Of a stretch of 64,000 nt of DNA, positions 8,222 to 18,200 are shown piece by piece (position 1 is the first letter of the stretch; every line of letters starts with the position of its first letter). The notes beneath the pieces were generated by a model. It was not told the DNA's origin and ran no database searches. It saw nothing but the letters and a program-made list of their open reading frames with translations. The stretch comes from Chromobacterium subtsugae. Its GTDB lineage: Bacteria > Pseudomonadota > Gammaproteobacteria > Burkholderiales > Chromobacteriaceae. The stretch lies in NCBI RefSeq assembly GCF_001676875.1, contig NZ_JYKA01000003.1:124001-188000 (forward strand). The letters run 5' to 3'. The translations under genes and the position numbers were made by a program.

Positions 8222-10144
8222 ATGGGTAAAATCATCGGTATCGACCTGGGCACCACCAACTCCTGCGTGGCAGTGGTAGAAGGCGGCAACCCGAAAGTCA
8301 TCGAAAACGCCGAAGGCAACCGCACCACCCCGTCCATCATCGCCTACGTAGAAGACGGCGAAATCCTGGTGGGCGCGCCGGCCAAGCGCCAGGCGGTGAC
8401 CAACCCGAAGAACACCATCTACGCCGCCAAGCGCCTGATCGGCCGCCGCTTCGAAGACAAGGAAGTGCAGAAGGACATCGACCTGATGCCTTTCGAAATC
8501 CTGAAGGCGAAGAACGGCGACGCCTGGGTGAAGGTGCGCGACCAGGATCTGGCTCCGCCGCAAATCTCCGCGGAAGTGCTGCGCAAGATGAAGAAGGCCG
8601 CCGAAGACTACCTGGGCGAAGAAGTGACCGAAGCCGTGATCACCGTGCCGGCCTACTTCAACGACAGCCAGCGCCAGGCCACCAAGGACGCGGGCCGCAT
8701 CGCCGGCCTGGAAGTGAAGCGCATCATCAACGAGCCGACCGCGGCCGCGCTGGCCTTCGGCCTGGCCAAGCAGGAAGGCGATCGCAAGATCGCGGTATAC
8801 GACCTGGGCGGCGGCACCTTCGACGTGTCCATCATTGAAATCGCCGACGTGGACGGCGAGCACCAGTTCGAAGTGCTGTCGACCAACGGCGACACCTTCC
8901 TGGGCGGCGAAGACTTCGACCAACGCCTGATCGACTACATCGTCACCGAGTTCAAGAAAGAACAAGGCGTCGACCTGAAGCAGGACGTGATGGCGCTGCA
9001 ACGCCTGAAGGAAGCGGCTGAGAAGGCCAAGATCGAGCTGTCCAGCGCCACCCAGACCGAGGTGAACCTGCCGTACATCACCATGGACGCCACCGGTCCG
9101 AAGCACCTGGCGATGAAGATCACCCGCGCCAAGTTCGAAAGCCTGGTCGACGACCTGATCACCCGCTCCATCGAACCGTGCCGCGTGGCCCTGAAGGACG
9201 CCGGCGTGTCGCTGTCCGACATCACCGACGTGATCCTGGTCGGCGGCCAGACCCGCATGCCGAAAGTGCAGGACGCGGTTAAGGAATTCTTCGGCAAGGA
9301 ACCGCGCAAGGACGTGAACCCGGACGAAGCCGTGGCCGTCGGCGCCGCGATCCAGGGCTCGGTATTGTCCGGCGATCGCAAGGACGTGCTGCTGCTGGAC
9401 GTGACCCCGCTGTCGCTGGGCATCGAAACCCTGGGCGGCGTGATGACCAAGCTGATCCAGAAGAACACCACGATCCCGACCAAGGCGTCGCAAACCTTCT
9501 CCACCGCCGACGACAACCAGACCGCGGTGACCATCCACGTGCTGCAGGGCGAGCGCGAGAAGGCCGCGGCCAACAAGTCGCTGGGCCAGTTCAATCTGGG
9601 CGACATCCCGCCGGCGCCGCGCGGCATTCCGCAGATCGAAGTGGAATTCAACATCGACGCCAACGGCATCCTGCACGTGTCCGCCAAGGACAAGGCTTCC
9701 GGCAAGCAAGCCAACATCACCATCCAGGCGTCGAGCGGTCTGTCCGAAGCCGAGATCGAGCGCATGGTGAAGGATGCCGAAGCCAACGCCGAGGAAGACA
9801 AGAAGCTGCACGAGCTGGTGACCGCGCGCAACCACGCCGAAGGCCTGATCCACAGCATCAAGAAATCGCTGTCCGAGCATGGCGAGAAGATCGGCGTCGA
9901 CGAAAAGGCCAAGATCGAAGACGCCGTCAAGGCGGCTGAGGAAGTGGTCAAGGGCGACGACAAGGAAGCCATCGAAGCCAAGGCCGAAGAATTGGCCAAG
10001 GCCAGCCAGAAGCTGGGCGAGATCATGTACGCCCAGGCCGCTCAGGCTGAAGGCGGCGCCGAAGGCGCGCAAGCCGCCGGCGACAAGAAAGACGACGGCA
10101 ACGTGGTGGACGCCGAGTTCGAAGAAGTGAAAGACAAGAAGTAA
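8222..10144 (+). CDS. dnaK: Chaperone DnaK (Hsp70)
   Basis: ATP-driven chaperone that binds exposed hydrophobic segments of client proteins, working with DnaJ and GrpE. The 640-residue length is standard. The N-terminal ATPase has [27 protein letters not shown] and [12 protein letters not shown]. The substrate domain contains [16 protein letters not shown] and the interdomain linker (VLLLDV). The C-terminus ends in a Gly/Ala-rich tail and the conserved [11 protein letters not shown]. The ATG at 8222 has AAAAGGAA upstream; the open frame continues 66 bp further upstream but adds residues foreign to the family. Confidence 0.99.
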   Translation: MGKIIGIDLGTTNSCVAVVEGGNPKVIENAEGNRTTPSIIAYVEDGEILVGAPAKRQAVTNPKNTIYAAKRLIGRRFEDKEVQKDIDLMPFEILKAKNGDAWVKVRDQDLAPPQISAEVLRKMKKAAEDYLGEEVTEAVITVPAYFNDSQRQATKDAGRIAGLEVKRIINEPTAAALAFGLAKQEGDRKIAVYDLGGGTFDVSIIEIADVDGEHQFEVLSTNGDTFLGGEDFDQRLIDYIVTEFKKEQGVDLKQDVMALQRLKEAAEKAKIELSSATQTEVNLPYITMDATGPKHLAMKITRAKFESLVDDLITRSIEPCRVALKDAGVSLSDITDVILVGGQTRMPKVQDAVKEFFGKEPRKDVNPDEAVAVGAAIQGSVLSGDRKDVLLLDVTPLSLGIETLGGVMTKLIQKNTTIPTKASQTFSTADDNQTAVTIHVLQGEREKAAANKSLGQFNLGDIPPAPRGIPQIEVEFNIDANGILHVSAKDKASGKQANITIQASSGLSEAEIERMVKDAEANAEEDKKLHELVTARNHAEGLIHSIKKSLSEHGEKIGVDEKAKIEDAVKAAEEVVKGDDKEAIEAKAEELAKASQKLGEIMYAQAAQAEGGAEGAQAAGDKKDDGNVVDAEFEEVKDKK

Positions 10145-10164
10145 TCGTCGCATCTCGCTGAACG

Positions 10165-10211
10165 AGGCACAGGGAATGGGGGAGAGGCTCTCCGCCGGCC
10201 TCTGTGCCTTT
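10165..10211 (+). terminator. Intercistronic hairpin between dnaK and dnaJ (possible attenuator)
   Basis: AGGCACAG (10165-10172) pairs perfectly with CTGTGCCT (10202-10209), enclosing an inner GAGAG-GCT-CTC. Only three Ts follow, so it may be a weak terminator or an mRNA-stability element that lowers dnaJ relative to dnaK. Confidence 0.4.
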
Positions 10212-10265
10212 GCCGCATCAAGACGACAGGGCTGGCCGCAAGGCCGGCCGGAGAGTGAATAGACA

Positions 10266-11390
10266 ATGTCGAAAAAAGATTTCTACGATGTGCTGGGCGT
10301 GAATCGCGATGCGTCCGACGACGACATCAAGAAGGCCTACCGCAAACTGGCGATGAAGTACCACCCGGACCGCAATCCGGACAGCAAGGAAGCCGAAGAC
10401 AAGTTCAAGGAGGTGAAGGAAGCCTACGAGATCCTGTCCGATAGCCAGAAACGCAGCGCCTACGACCAGTTCGGCCATGCCGGGGTGGATCCGCAGGCCG
10501 GCGCCGGCGGCGGCCAGGGCTTCGGCGGCTTCGGCGATTTCGCCGACATCTTCAGCGACATCTTCGGCGGCGGCCAGCGCGGCGGCGGCGGCGGACGTTC
10601 CAACGTCTACCGCGGCGCCGATCTGCGCTACAACATGGAAATCACGCTGGAAGAGGCGGCGCGCGGCTGCGAGAAGCAGATCCGCATTCCGTCGCACGAG
10701 TCCTGCTCCACCTGCAACGGCAGCGGCGCCAAGCCGGGCACCCAGCCCAAGACCTGCTCCACCTGCGGCGGCCACGGCCAGGTGCGGATGAGCCAGGGCT
10801 TCTTCTCGATCCAGCAGACCTGCCCGACCTGCCACGGCAGCGGCAAGCAGATCTCCGATCCATGCACCAGCTGCCACGGCGCCGGCCAGAAGAAGACCAC
10901 CAAGACGCTGAACGTGAAGATTCCGGCCGGCGTGGACGAGGGCGACCGCATCCGCCTGGGCGGCGAGGGCGAGCCCGGCCAGAACGGCGGCCCGGCGGGC
11001 GACCTGTACGTGGTCACCCACATCAAGCAGCACGCGGTGTTCCAGCGCGATGGCATGGACCTGCACTGCGAGATGCCGATCTCCTTCTCCACCGCGGCCT
11101 TGGGCGGCGAAGTGGAAATCCCGACGCTGGACGGCATGGCCAAGGTGAAGATCGCCGCGGAAACGCAGAGCGGCCGCGTCTACCGCCTGCGCGGCAAGGG
11201 CGTGAAGGCCGTGCGCGGCAGCGAATTCGGCGACCTGCATTGCCATGTGATCGTGGAAACGCCGGTGAAGCTGACCGAGCGCCAGAAGGAGCTGCTGCGC
11301 GAGTTCGAAGCCATCAGCCAGGGCGATGTGGCCACCCACAATCCGCGCTCCAAATCGTTCATGGACAAGCTGCGCGACTTCTTCGAGTAA
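10266..11390 (+). CDS. dnaJ: Chaperone DnaJ (Hsp40, type I)
   Basis: Delivers clients to DnaK and stimulates its ATPase. The 374-residue protein shows all type I parts. The J-domain has HPD in KYHPDRNPD near residue 33, and the Gly/Phe-rich linker runs from about residue 75 to 115. Four zinc-finger repeats follow ([32 protein letters not shown]) at about residues 145-215, then two client-binding beta domains with [12 protein letters not shown] and GDLYV. Third gene of the heat-shock operon, closed by a strong terminator. Confidence 0.99.
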   Translation: MSKKDFYDVLGVNRDASDDDIKKAYRKLAMKYHPDRNPDSKEAEDKFKEVKEAYEILSDSQKRSAYDQFGHAGVDPQAGAGGGQGFGGFGDFADIFSDIFGGGQRGGGGGRSNVYRGADLRYNMEITLEEAARGCEKQIRIPSHESCSTCNGSGAKPGTQPKTCSTCGGHGQVRMSQGFFSIQQTCPTCHGSGKQISDPCTSCHGAGQKKTTKTLNVKIPAGVDEGDRIRLGGEGEPGQNGGPAGDLYVVTHIKQHAVFQRDGMDLHCEMPISFSTAALGGEVEIPTLDGMAKVKIAAETQSGRVYRLRGKGVKAVRGSEFGDLHCHVIVETPVKLTERQKELLREFEAISQGDVATHNPRSKSFMDKLRDFFE

Positions 11391-11412
11391 GCCAGCCGCG
11401 GACGCGTCGAAA

Positions 11413-11441
11413 AGCCAGCCTGCAGCCAGGCTGGCTTTTTT
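11413..11441 (+). terminator. Terminator after dnaJ
   Basis: AGCCAGCCTG-CAGC-CAGGCTGGCT is a perfect 10-bp stem followed by a T6 run, starting 22 bp past the dnaJ stop. Confidence 0.92.
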
Positions 11442-11456
11442 ATCGCCGCCAAGCAA

Positions 11457-11483
11457 AACAGCCACCCGCGAGGGTGGCTGTTT
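11457..11483 (-). terminator. Terminator of the porin gene
   Basis: Read on the minus strand, ACAGCCACC-CTCGC-GGGTGGCTGTTTTG forms a 9-bp stem with a short T-run, 28 bp past the porin stop. Confidence 0.8.
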
Positions 11484-11510
11484 GCACATTCCGGAACCGG
11501 GGACGACTGC

Positions 11511-12623
11511 TTAGAAGTTGTGCTTCATCATCGCCCATACCGTGGAGGAGGTGGACTGCGCGTGGCCATTGATGGTTTGCGCGTCGCGGTTCTCCTTCAC
11601 TTGGCCGTAGCCGGCCTGCAGCAGGGTGCGCTTGCTGACGGTGTAGTCCAGCGCGGCGGCCCACTGAGTGGCGCCCAGGCTGTAGCGCACGCCGTCCACC
11701 TTGGCGTCGCCGCGCTTGGAGTAGACCACCGACGGCTTGAAGTTGCCGAAAGCGTAGGCGGCGTTGATGGCCCAAGTGGTGTTTTCCAGCTTGTTGGTGC
11801 CAGTGGCGATGGTCGGGAAGTTGCCGATGCCGGCGAGGACTGGGCCGGAGTTATCGCTCTTCTGGGCGTGGGCATTGCCATACAGGGTGACCCACTGGTA
11901 GTTGGCAGCCAGGTACAGATTGTTGGCGTTGTAGCCGCCTTCCAGACGGTTGGTGGCGCTATTGCTGCCGCCCTTGGTATTCAGCGCGCCGGCGTAGGCC
12001 CAGGCGCCGAAGAAGCCACTGTTCTGGTAAGCGAGGCGCAGGCCGACCTTGTCGCCCTGTTTCATCTGGCCGGCGGCCTGGCTTTCGCCGGCGCCGTACT
12101 GGGCGGTGCCGCTGAAGCCGTATAGTTCCGGGGAGTCGTAGCGGATGCCGTTCTTGAAGCGGGAGTCGCCGTAGGCGCCGAACACGTCGGTGGCTTCGTA
12201 CAGCGGGAAGCCGGTACCCATATTGTCGCGGAAGGGGCCGTACAGGTTGTCGGTGGATTCTGTGTCGCCGAGTACGTCGGTCAGGTAGCCCAGGCGCACC
12301 TTGCCGAAGCCGCCTTCCACGCCGACATAGGATTCGCGGTTGGCCAGCTTGCCGGAGTCGGTGCTGGAAAAGCCGGAAGTGCCGTCCAGCGACAGGCCGG
12401 TCTCAACCTGCCAGATGGTTTTCAGGCCGTTGCCCAGATCTTCCTTGCCTTTGAAGCCGATGCGGCTGCCGAAGTCGTCCACGCCGAAGGTGCTGGTGTA
12501 GTTGTTGGTGCTGTTCTTGGTGCTGGACACACCGGCGCGCAGCGAGCCGTACAGGGTGACATCGGCTTGCGCGAGCGCAGGAACGGCCGCGGCGATGGCG
12601 GCGGCGAGGATAGCTTTCTTCAT
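11511..12623 (-). CDS. Trimeric general porin, Neisseria/Burkholderia type
   Basis: Outer-membrane beta-barrel (about 16 strands) for passive diffusion of small hydrophilic solutes. The 370-residue precursor has a classical Sec signal (MKKAILAAAIAAAVPALAQA) and then DVTLYGSLRAGVS, the usual first strand of gram-negative porins of the Porin_4 family. Barrel features include FGSRIGFKGKEDLGNGLKT, RESYVGVEGGFGKVRLG and the terminal strand ending WAMMKHNF, with a C-terminal Phe that serves as the Bam recognition signal. It is single-gene, with its own terminator and a long upstream region. Its neighbours give no hint of substrate specificity. Confidence 0.93.
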   Translation of the reverse strand: MKKAILAAAIAAAVPALAQADVTLYGSLRAGVSSTKNSTNNYTSTFGVDDFGSRIGFKGKEDLGNGLKTIWQVETGLSLDGTSGFSSTDSGKLANRESYVGVEGGFGKVRLGYLTDVLGDTESTDNLYGPFRDNMGTGFPLYEATDVFGAYGDSRFKNGIRYDSPELYGFSGTAQYGAGESQAAGQMKQGDKVGLRLAYQNSGFFGAWAYAGALNTKGGSNSATNRLEGGYNANNLYLAANYQWVTLYGNAHAQKSDNSGPVLAGIGNFPTIATGTNKLENTTWAINAAYAFGNFKPSVVYSKRGDAKVDGVRYSLGATQWAAALDYTVSKRTLLQAGYGQVKENRDAQTINGHAQSTSSTVWAMMKHNF

Positions 12624-13515
12624 TTCTCTAAAACCCTTTGTTTTTGATTTGCCACGCGGGCATCTGCCAAGGCGGTGCTTTTTTTATTCCGCCGTAGTGA
12701 AGGCGCAGTGTGTCGCGATGAAAAGTTCCCAGTCAAGAAACATTTATTAACAAGCTGGATGGTTTGTTTGGGATGTCATCAGCATTGCGCGGCGGGCGGA
12801 TTGATACTATTTGGCAGTTTTATTGATATCAACGGCTTGTCTGCGTCACATTCCGTTGCATTCTCCTGAGCGGATGAAATTATGCATTATGAAATTTTGT
12901 TTACGTTTCTTGTTATCTGGATTCGTGTTGTTTTTTTGATAATTCATATCTGGTAAAAATAAAATGCCTTTGGAATTTTCCGTGAATGCTGCATTGCCGC
13001 ATTGATGGAGTTAAGGGCAGCTATGAAAAAATTTCATTTTATTGGCTGGGCGAGTCTTGAGTCGACACAGCTTCCTATTGATTTGGTAAGGATTGTTGCC
13101 ATTGTCTTTTCATCTGCCTCTGCGCGCGATTGTATTTGCCATGATGAATGACGATGGTGTGGTTGCGTTGCGCGGAACAGAGCTTTTTACCCTGGAGCGG
13201 CGGTAAAAGTTCGCTAGCGCCATATTTGCAAAATCCGGGCCGGATTCTTGTCGTTTGGCTAAGCTTTTGACAAAATCTGCGCGCGCAGGTCAGAGCGTTT
13301 CGGCACGGTTTCCCCATTGGCACGCAGCAGCAGATTTTGCGTTTTTGATGGCGCTCTGCGGTGATTCATTGCCGGCGCGGCTAGGGAAACATGTGTTGAA
13401 TATCATGGTCTTGTCTTATGTTTAAGTGTTTTTACTTATCCATTTAACATGTTAATCAAGTGTAAAATAATCGGCTAATTGTTAAGTTTTTTATAAAAAT
13501 ATTAAGCCGCCTGTG
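12624..13515. other. Long AT-rich intergenic region between porin and the CDI locus
   Basis: About 890 bp with no gene I can support. It is clearly richer in A+T than its surroundings, especially 12700-13000 and 13380-13510. The porin promoter should lie near 12624-12750 and that of the secretion locus near 13400-13510. The second part contains the perfect palindrome TTAACATGTTAA (13444-13455) and an interrupted inverted repeat TAAGT/ACTTA (about 13424-13439). These could be operators for the downstream giant operon. A 42-codon open frame at 13023-13151 is noted but not called. Confidence 0.5.
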
Positions 13516-15210
13516 ATGAAACTCCGTTCTCTGGCCGCCGCGCATGGCGGCTTTTTGCTGTCCACCATCTGCCAGGCCGCCGCGCCGCCTGCCTTGATCC
13601 AGCAAACCGATCAGCTGCTGCGCCTGCAGCAGCAACAACTTGAGCAGCAACGCCAGTCGCTGCAGCAACGTCCGGATGTCTTTCTGCCTTCGTCCGCGGG
13701 CGCAAAGCCAGCGCCCGCCATTCCGGGCGCCGCGCCGGCGGCGGCTTGCTTTGCCATCGGCCAGACGCAACTGGACGGCGCGCCGGCCAGCTGGCAGCGT
13801 TGGCTGCAGCCGCTGCTGGATGCCGGGCTGGGTAAGTGCATGGGCCTGGACGCGCTGAATCGCCTGGTGGCGGCGCTGACCAACGAGATGGTGGCGCGCG
13901 GCTTCGTCACCAGCCGGGTTTATCTGCCGGAGCAGAATCTGCGCGGCGGCACGCTGCGGCTGGCGGTGGTGGCGGGCAGGATACACGCCATCCGCTTGAA
14001 GGAAGGCGGCAGCGATCTGGCCCTGCGTTCGGCGTTTTCATCCGGCCCCGGCGACATTCTCAATGTGCGCGACCTGGAGCAAGGGCTGGAGCAACTGGGC
14101 CGGTTGCCGGGCCAGCAGGCAACCATGGAGATGGTGCCGGCGGAGGCGCCGGGCGAGAGCGATGTGGTGGTGGCGCGGCAAGGCGGCCGGCCGCTGTCCG
14201 GCGCGCTGACGCTGGACGACTCCGGCCAGCGCGCCACCGGCCGGCTGCAAAGCGCCGCCAGCCTCAATATCGGCGGCGCCGCTGGCCTGAACGATGTGCT
14301 GGCGCTGTCGTGGACTCAGGATGCCGAGCATCTGCGCCATCCCTTGAGCCAGTCGACCGCCGCCTCCTGGCTGCTGCCGCTGGGCGATTGGACCGCCATG
14401 GCCAGTTACAGCGGCTTCGCCTACCGCCAGACGGTGCAGGGCGTGAACCAGGATTTCATTTCCAGCGGCCACAGCCGCAATACCCAGTTGTCGCTGTCGC
14501 GGCTGTTGCGGCGCGACCAGAGCGGCAAGACCGAACTCAAGCTGAGCCTGACGCGCAAGGCGTCGCGCAGCTTCATCGAGGACGCCGAAGTGGCGCAGCA
14601 GCGCCGCGACCTGACCATCGCCGGGCTGGAGCTCAGCCACCGCCAGTATTGGGGCGAGGCGGTGCTGGACGGTTCCATCGGCTATCAGCGCGGCATCGGC
14701 GCCTGGGGCGCGCAGTCTGACGCCCAGGCGGCGCAAGGCGGCCCCAATCCGCGCCATCAGCTTTACCAGGGGCGGCTGGCGCTGCAACTGCCGCTACATG
14801 CCTGCGGCCAGACCTTGCGCTGGAGCAGCGAACTGCGCGGCCAGTACAGTCCGGACCTGCTGATGTCCAGCGAGCAATTCGCCATCGGCGGCCGCGGCAC
14901 CGTGCGCGGCTTCAATGCCAGTTCGCTGGTGGGGCAGAGCGGCTACTACCTGCGCAATGAACTGAGCTGGCCGCTGCCGCCGGCCGGCGCGCTGGCGTTG
15001 GAACCCTACCTGGGCCTGGACGCCGGCCAGATCTCGCGCCCGGTCGGGGAGACCGGCCCCGAGCGCAGCCTGTCCGGCTGGGCCGCCGGCTTGCGCCTGA
15101 GCCTGGGCGGCCATCTGTCCGCCGAACTGACCCACGAGCGCGCGCTGCACCAGCCGCAAGGCTGGGACCGCCCGGCCATCACCCACTTTTCGATCACCGC
15201 GCAGTGGTAA
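13516..15210 (+). CDS. cdiB: TpsB/CdiB outer-membrane transporter (ShlB/FhaC/HecB family)
   Basis: Two-partner-secretion pore that carries the adjacent giant exoprotein across the outer membrane. The roughly 564-residue protein has a signal sequence and then a Gln-rich N-terminal helix/linker (LLRLQQQQLEQQRQS). Two POTRA domains follow: ARGFVTSRVYLPEQNLRGG near residue 140, then LEQGLEQLGRLPGQQA. The C-terminal 16-strand barrel carries the L6-loop motif GTVRGFNASSLVGQSGYYLRN (first 20 residues shown in part), whose RGF is conserved in FhaC. It ends in a strand terminating ITAQW. GTG at 13513 or ATG at 13516 could start it; ATG is used. The gene lies 36 bp upstream of the exoprotein, the B-A order of E. 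coli-type CDI loci. Confidence 0.9.
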   Translation: MKLRSLAAAHGGFLLSTICQAAAPPALIQQTDQLLRLQQQQLEQQRQSLQQRPDVFLPSSAGAKPAPAIPGAAPAAACFAIGQTQLDGAPASWQRWLQPLLDAGLGKCMGLDALNRLVAALTNEMVARGFVTSRVYLPEQNLRGGTLRLAVVAGRIHAIRLKEGGSDLALRSAFSSGPGDILNVRDLEQGLEQLGRLPGQQATMEMVPAEAPGESDVVVARQGGRPLSGALTLDDSGQRATGRLQSAASLNIGGAAGLNDVLALSWTQDAEHLRHPLSQSTAASWLLPLGDWTAMASYSGFAYRQTVQGVNQDFISSGHSRNTQLSLSRLLRRDQSGKTELKLSLTRKASRSFIEDAEVAQQRRDLTIAGLELSHRQYWGEAVLDGSIGYQRGIGAWGAQSDAQAAQGGPNPRHQLYQGRLALQLPLHACGQTLRWSSELRGQYSPDLLMSSEQFAIGGRGTVRGFNASSLVGQSGYYLRNELSWPLPPAGALALEPYLGLDAGQISRPVGETGPERSLSGWAAGLRLSLGGHLSAELTHERALHQPQGWDRPAITHFSITAQW

Positions 15211-15246
15211 GCCCGCTGCCCTGTCCCGTCTTTTTGAGCTGACAAT

Positions 15247-18200
15247 ATGAACAAGCATCTTTATCGGATCATTTTCAATCAATCGCGCGGCCAATTGATG
15301 GTGGTGCAGGAAGACGCCAGCGGACAGGGCAAGGGCAACGGCGCAGAGGGCGTCGCCGCCACGCTGGGGGCGGCGTGCAAGGCATTCTCGCTGAGGCTGA
15401 GCGTATTGCTGATCGGCCTGGGGCTGGGTGCCAGCGCCTTGGCAGCCGACATCGTCGCCGATCCGCACGCGGCGGCCGGCAAGCAGCCCGGCGTGATCCA
15501 GGCCGCCAACGGCCTGCCGGTGGTGCAGATCGCCGCCCCCACCGCCGCCGGCGTGTCGCACAACCAGTACCTGCAGTTCAACGTCGGCCCCGGCGGCGCG
15601 CTGCTCAACAACAGCGCGGTCAACGTCAACACCCAGCTGGCCGGCTTTATCAGCGGCAACGCCAATCTGAAGAACGGTAGCGCCAGCATCATCCTCAACG
15701 AGGTGACGCAAGCCAACCCTTCGCAGCTGCGCGGCTATCTGGAAGTGGCCGGCCAGCGCGCGCAGGTGGTGATCGCCAACCCCTGGGGCATCAGCTGCAG
15801 CGGCTGCGGCTTCATCAACACGCCGCAGGTCACGCTGAGCACCGGCGCGCCGCAGCTGAACGCCCAGGGCGCGCTGACCGGCTACCGGGTGGCCGGCGGC
15901 CAGGTCAGCGTCGATGGGGCCGGCCTCAATGCCGCCAATGTCGACAGCTTCGCCATCATCAGCCGGGCGGCGTCGATCAACGCCAATTTGTACGCGCAGA
16001 AGCTGGACCTGGTGCTGGGCCGCAATCAGGTGGACGCCGCCAGCTTGCAAGCGCAGCCGCTGGAGGCCAGCCCTGCCGACGCGCCGGCTTTCGCGCTGGA
16101 TGTGGCGCAGCTGGGCGGCATGTACGCCAACGCCATCAAGCTGGTGGGCACCGAGAAGGGCGTGGGCGTCAACCAGCAGGGCGCGATGGCGGCCCAGGCC
16201 GGCGATCTGGAACTGACCAGCGCCGGCGACCTGATTCTGCGCGGCAAAACCTATAGCCAGCAGAATCTGGCGCTGCGCGCCGGCGGCCAGCTGCAACACG
16301 AGGGCATCACCCGCGCCGAAGGCAATGTCCGCATCGACGTGGCCGGCCAGGCCACGCTGCACCAGGCGCTCAGCGCCGGCGGCGATCTGGCGCTGGAGGC
16401 CGGAGCCCTGCGCAGCGACGGCGCCCTGGCCGCCGGCTCGCAAGCCGACGGGAAGCTGAGCGAGCGCGGCAAGCTGGCGCTGACGAGCCGCGGAGAGCTG
16501 CAAAGCAGCGGCGAATTGCTGGCCGGCGGCGATGTCAGCCTGCGGGCCGGGCAGGCCAACTTGGCGGGGACAGTGCTCAGCGCCAGCCACGGCGCGCTGG
16601 AAGTCCAGGTCGCCGGCGATTTGCATGCGCAGCAAGCGCGCCTGAGCGCCGCTGGCGCCGCCCGGCTGGACATCGACGGCCAATTCGACAATCGGGATGG
16701 CCAACTGTCCGCCAGCCAAGTGCAGTTGCAATTGGGCGCGCTGGACAACCGGCAGGGCCAGATCGTGCAGACCGGGCAGGCGAATGCCGACTGGCGGATA
16801 GCCGGCGCCGTCGACAACCGCCAGGGCGAACTGGCCAGCGCCGCCGGACAGTGGCGGCTGCTGGCCGCCAGCCTGGACAACCGCGGCGGCGACATCAGCC
16901 ATGCCGGCGGCGGCGCCTTGCAACTGGCGGTCGGCGAGCTGGACAACCGCGAGCACGGACGCATCGCCAGCGACAGCCGGCTGGATGCGCAGGCCGCGCG
17001 ATTGGACAACCGCCAGGGGCGCTTGGTCGGCGTGCAGGCGGCGACGCTTCAGATTCAGGGGGAGTTGAGCAATGACGGCGGCGTGCTGGGCGGGGACGGC
17101 GCGGTCAAGCTGACGGCCGGCCAGCTCGACAACGGCGCTGGCCTGATCCAGGCAGGCAAAGACCTGCAGCTGAGCGCGACCTCATTGACCAACGCCGACA
17201 AGGGCCAAATCCTGGCCTTGGGCAAGGACGCGTCCAGCCGGCTGGATGTCGATGGCGAAATCCATAACCAGGGCAAGCTCGCCGGCAACGCCGACCTGAC
17301 GGTCAATGCGGCGACCATCGACAACGCCAAGGGCAGCCTGCAGGCCGCCGGCCATCTGGAGTTGGGCAAACAAAGCCAGCTGACTAACGACGGCGGCCAT
17401 ATCGTCGCGCAAAGCCTGAACATCGCCGCCGATGCGCTCAGCAACCAGGGCGGCGAGGTGTATGCGCAGCAGCAGCTGACCAGCCAGCTCAAGACCCTGG
17501 ACAACAGCAAGGGCAGCCTGATCGGCGGCCAGGGCGTCGACTTGACGGTGGCCGACAGCCTGCATAACGACGGCGCGCTGGGCGGCGGCGGCGCGGTCAA
17601 GCTGACGGCGGGCAAGCTGGAGAACGCCGCCGGCACCATCCAGTCCGGCAAAGACCTGCAACTGACCGCCGCTTCGCTCACCAACGCCGACCATGGCCAG
17701 ATTCTGGCGCTGGGCCAGGACGCCGCTAGCAAGGTGGACGTTAGCGGCGAGCTGCGCAACCAGGGCAAGCTCGCCGGCAACGCCGACCTGACGGTCAATG
17801 CGTCGACCATCGATAACAGCAAGGGCAGCTTGCAGACCGCCGGCCATCTGGAACTGAGCAAGCAAAGCCAGCTCACGAACGATGGCGGCCATATCGTCGC
17901 GCAAAGCCTGGATATCGCCGCCGATGCGCTCAGCAACCAGGCTGGCGAAGTGTATGCGCAGCAGCAACTGACTAGCCGGCTGAAGACGCTGGACAATAGC
18001 CAGGGCAGTTTGGTCGGCGGCCTGGGGGTGGATCTCGCGGTCGGCGGCAAGCTGCATAACGACGGCGTGTTGGGCGGCGACGGCGCGGTCAAACTGACGG
18101 CCGGCGCGCTGGAGAATGGCGGCGGCTTGATTCAGGCGGGCAAGGACCTGCAACTGACGGCATCCAGCCTGAGCAATGCCGAAAAAGGCCGGGTTCTGGC

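Noticed and set aside
8153-10153. A 666-codon minus-strand frame opposite dnaK
   Set aside because: Complement of a strongly biased dnaK; no ribosome site and no recognisable protein features.
13023-13151. A 42-codon open frame (MKKFHFIGWASLESTQ...) in the gap before the CDI locus
   Set aside because: Weak ribosome site, no family and no neighbour to support it; it remains possible as a small peptide but was not called.
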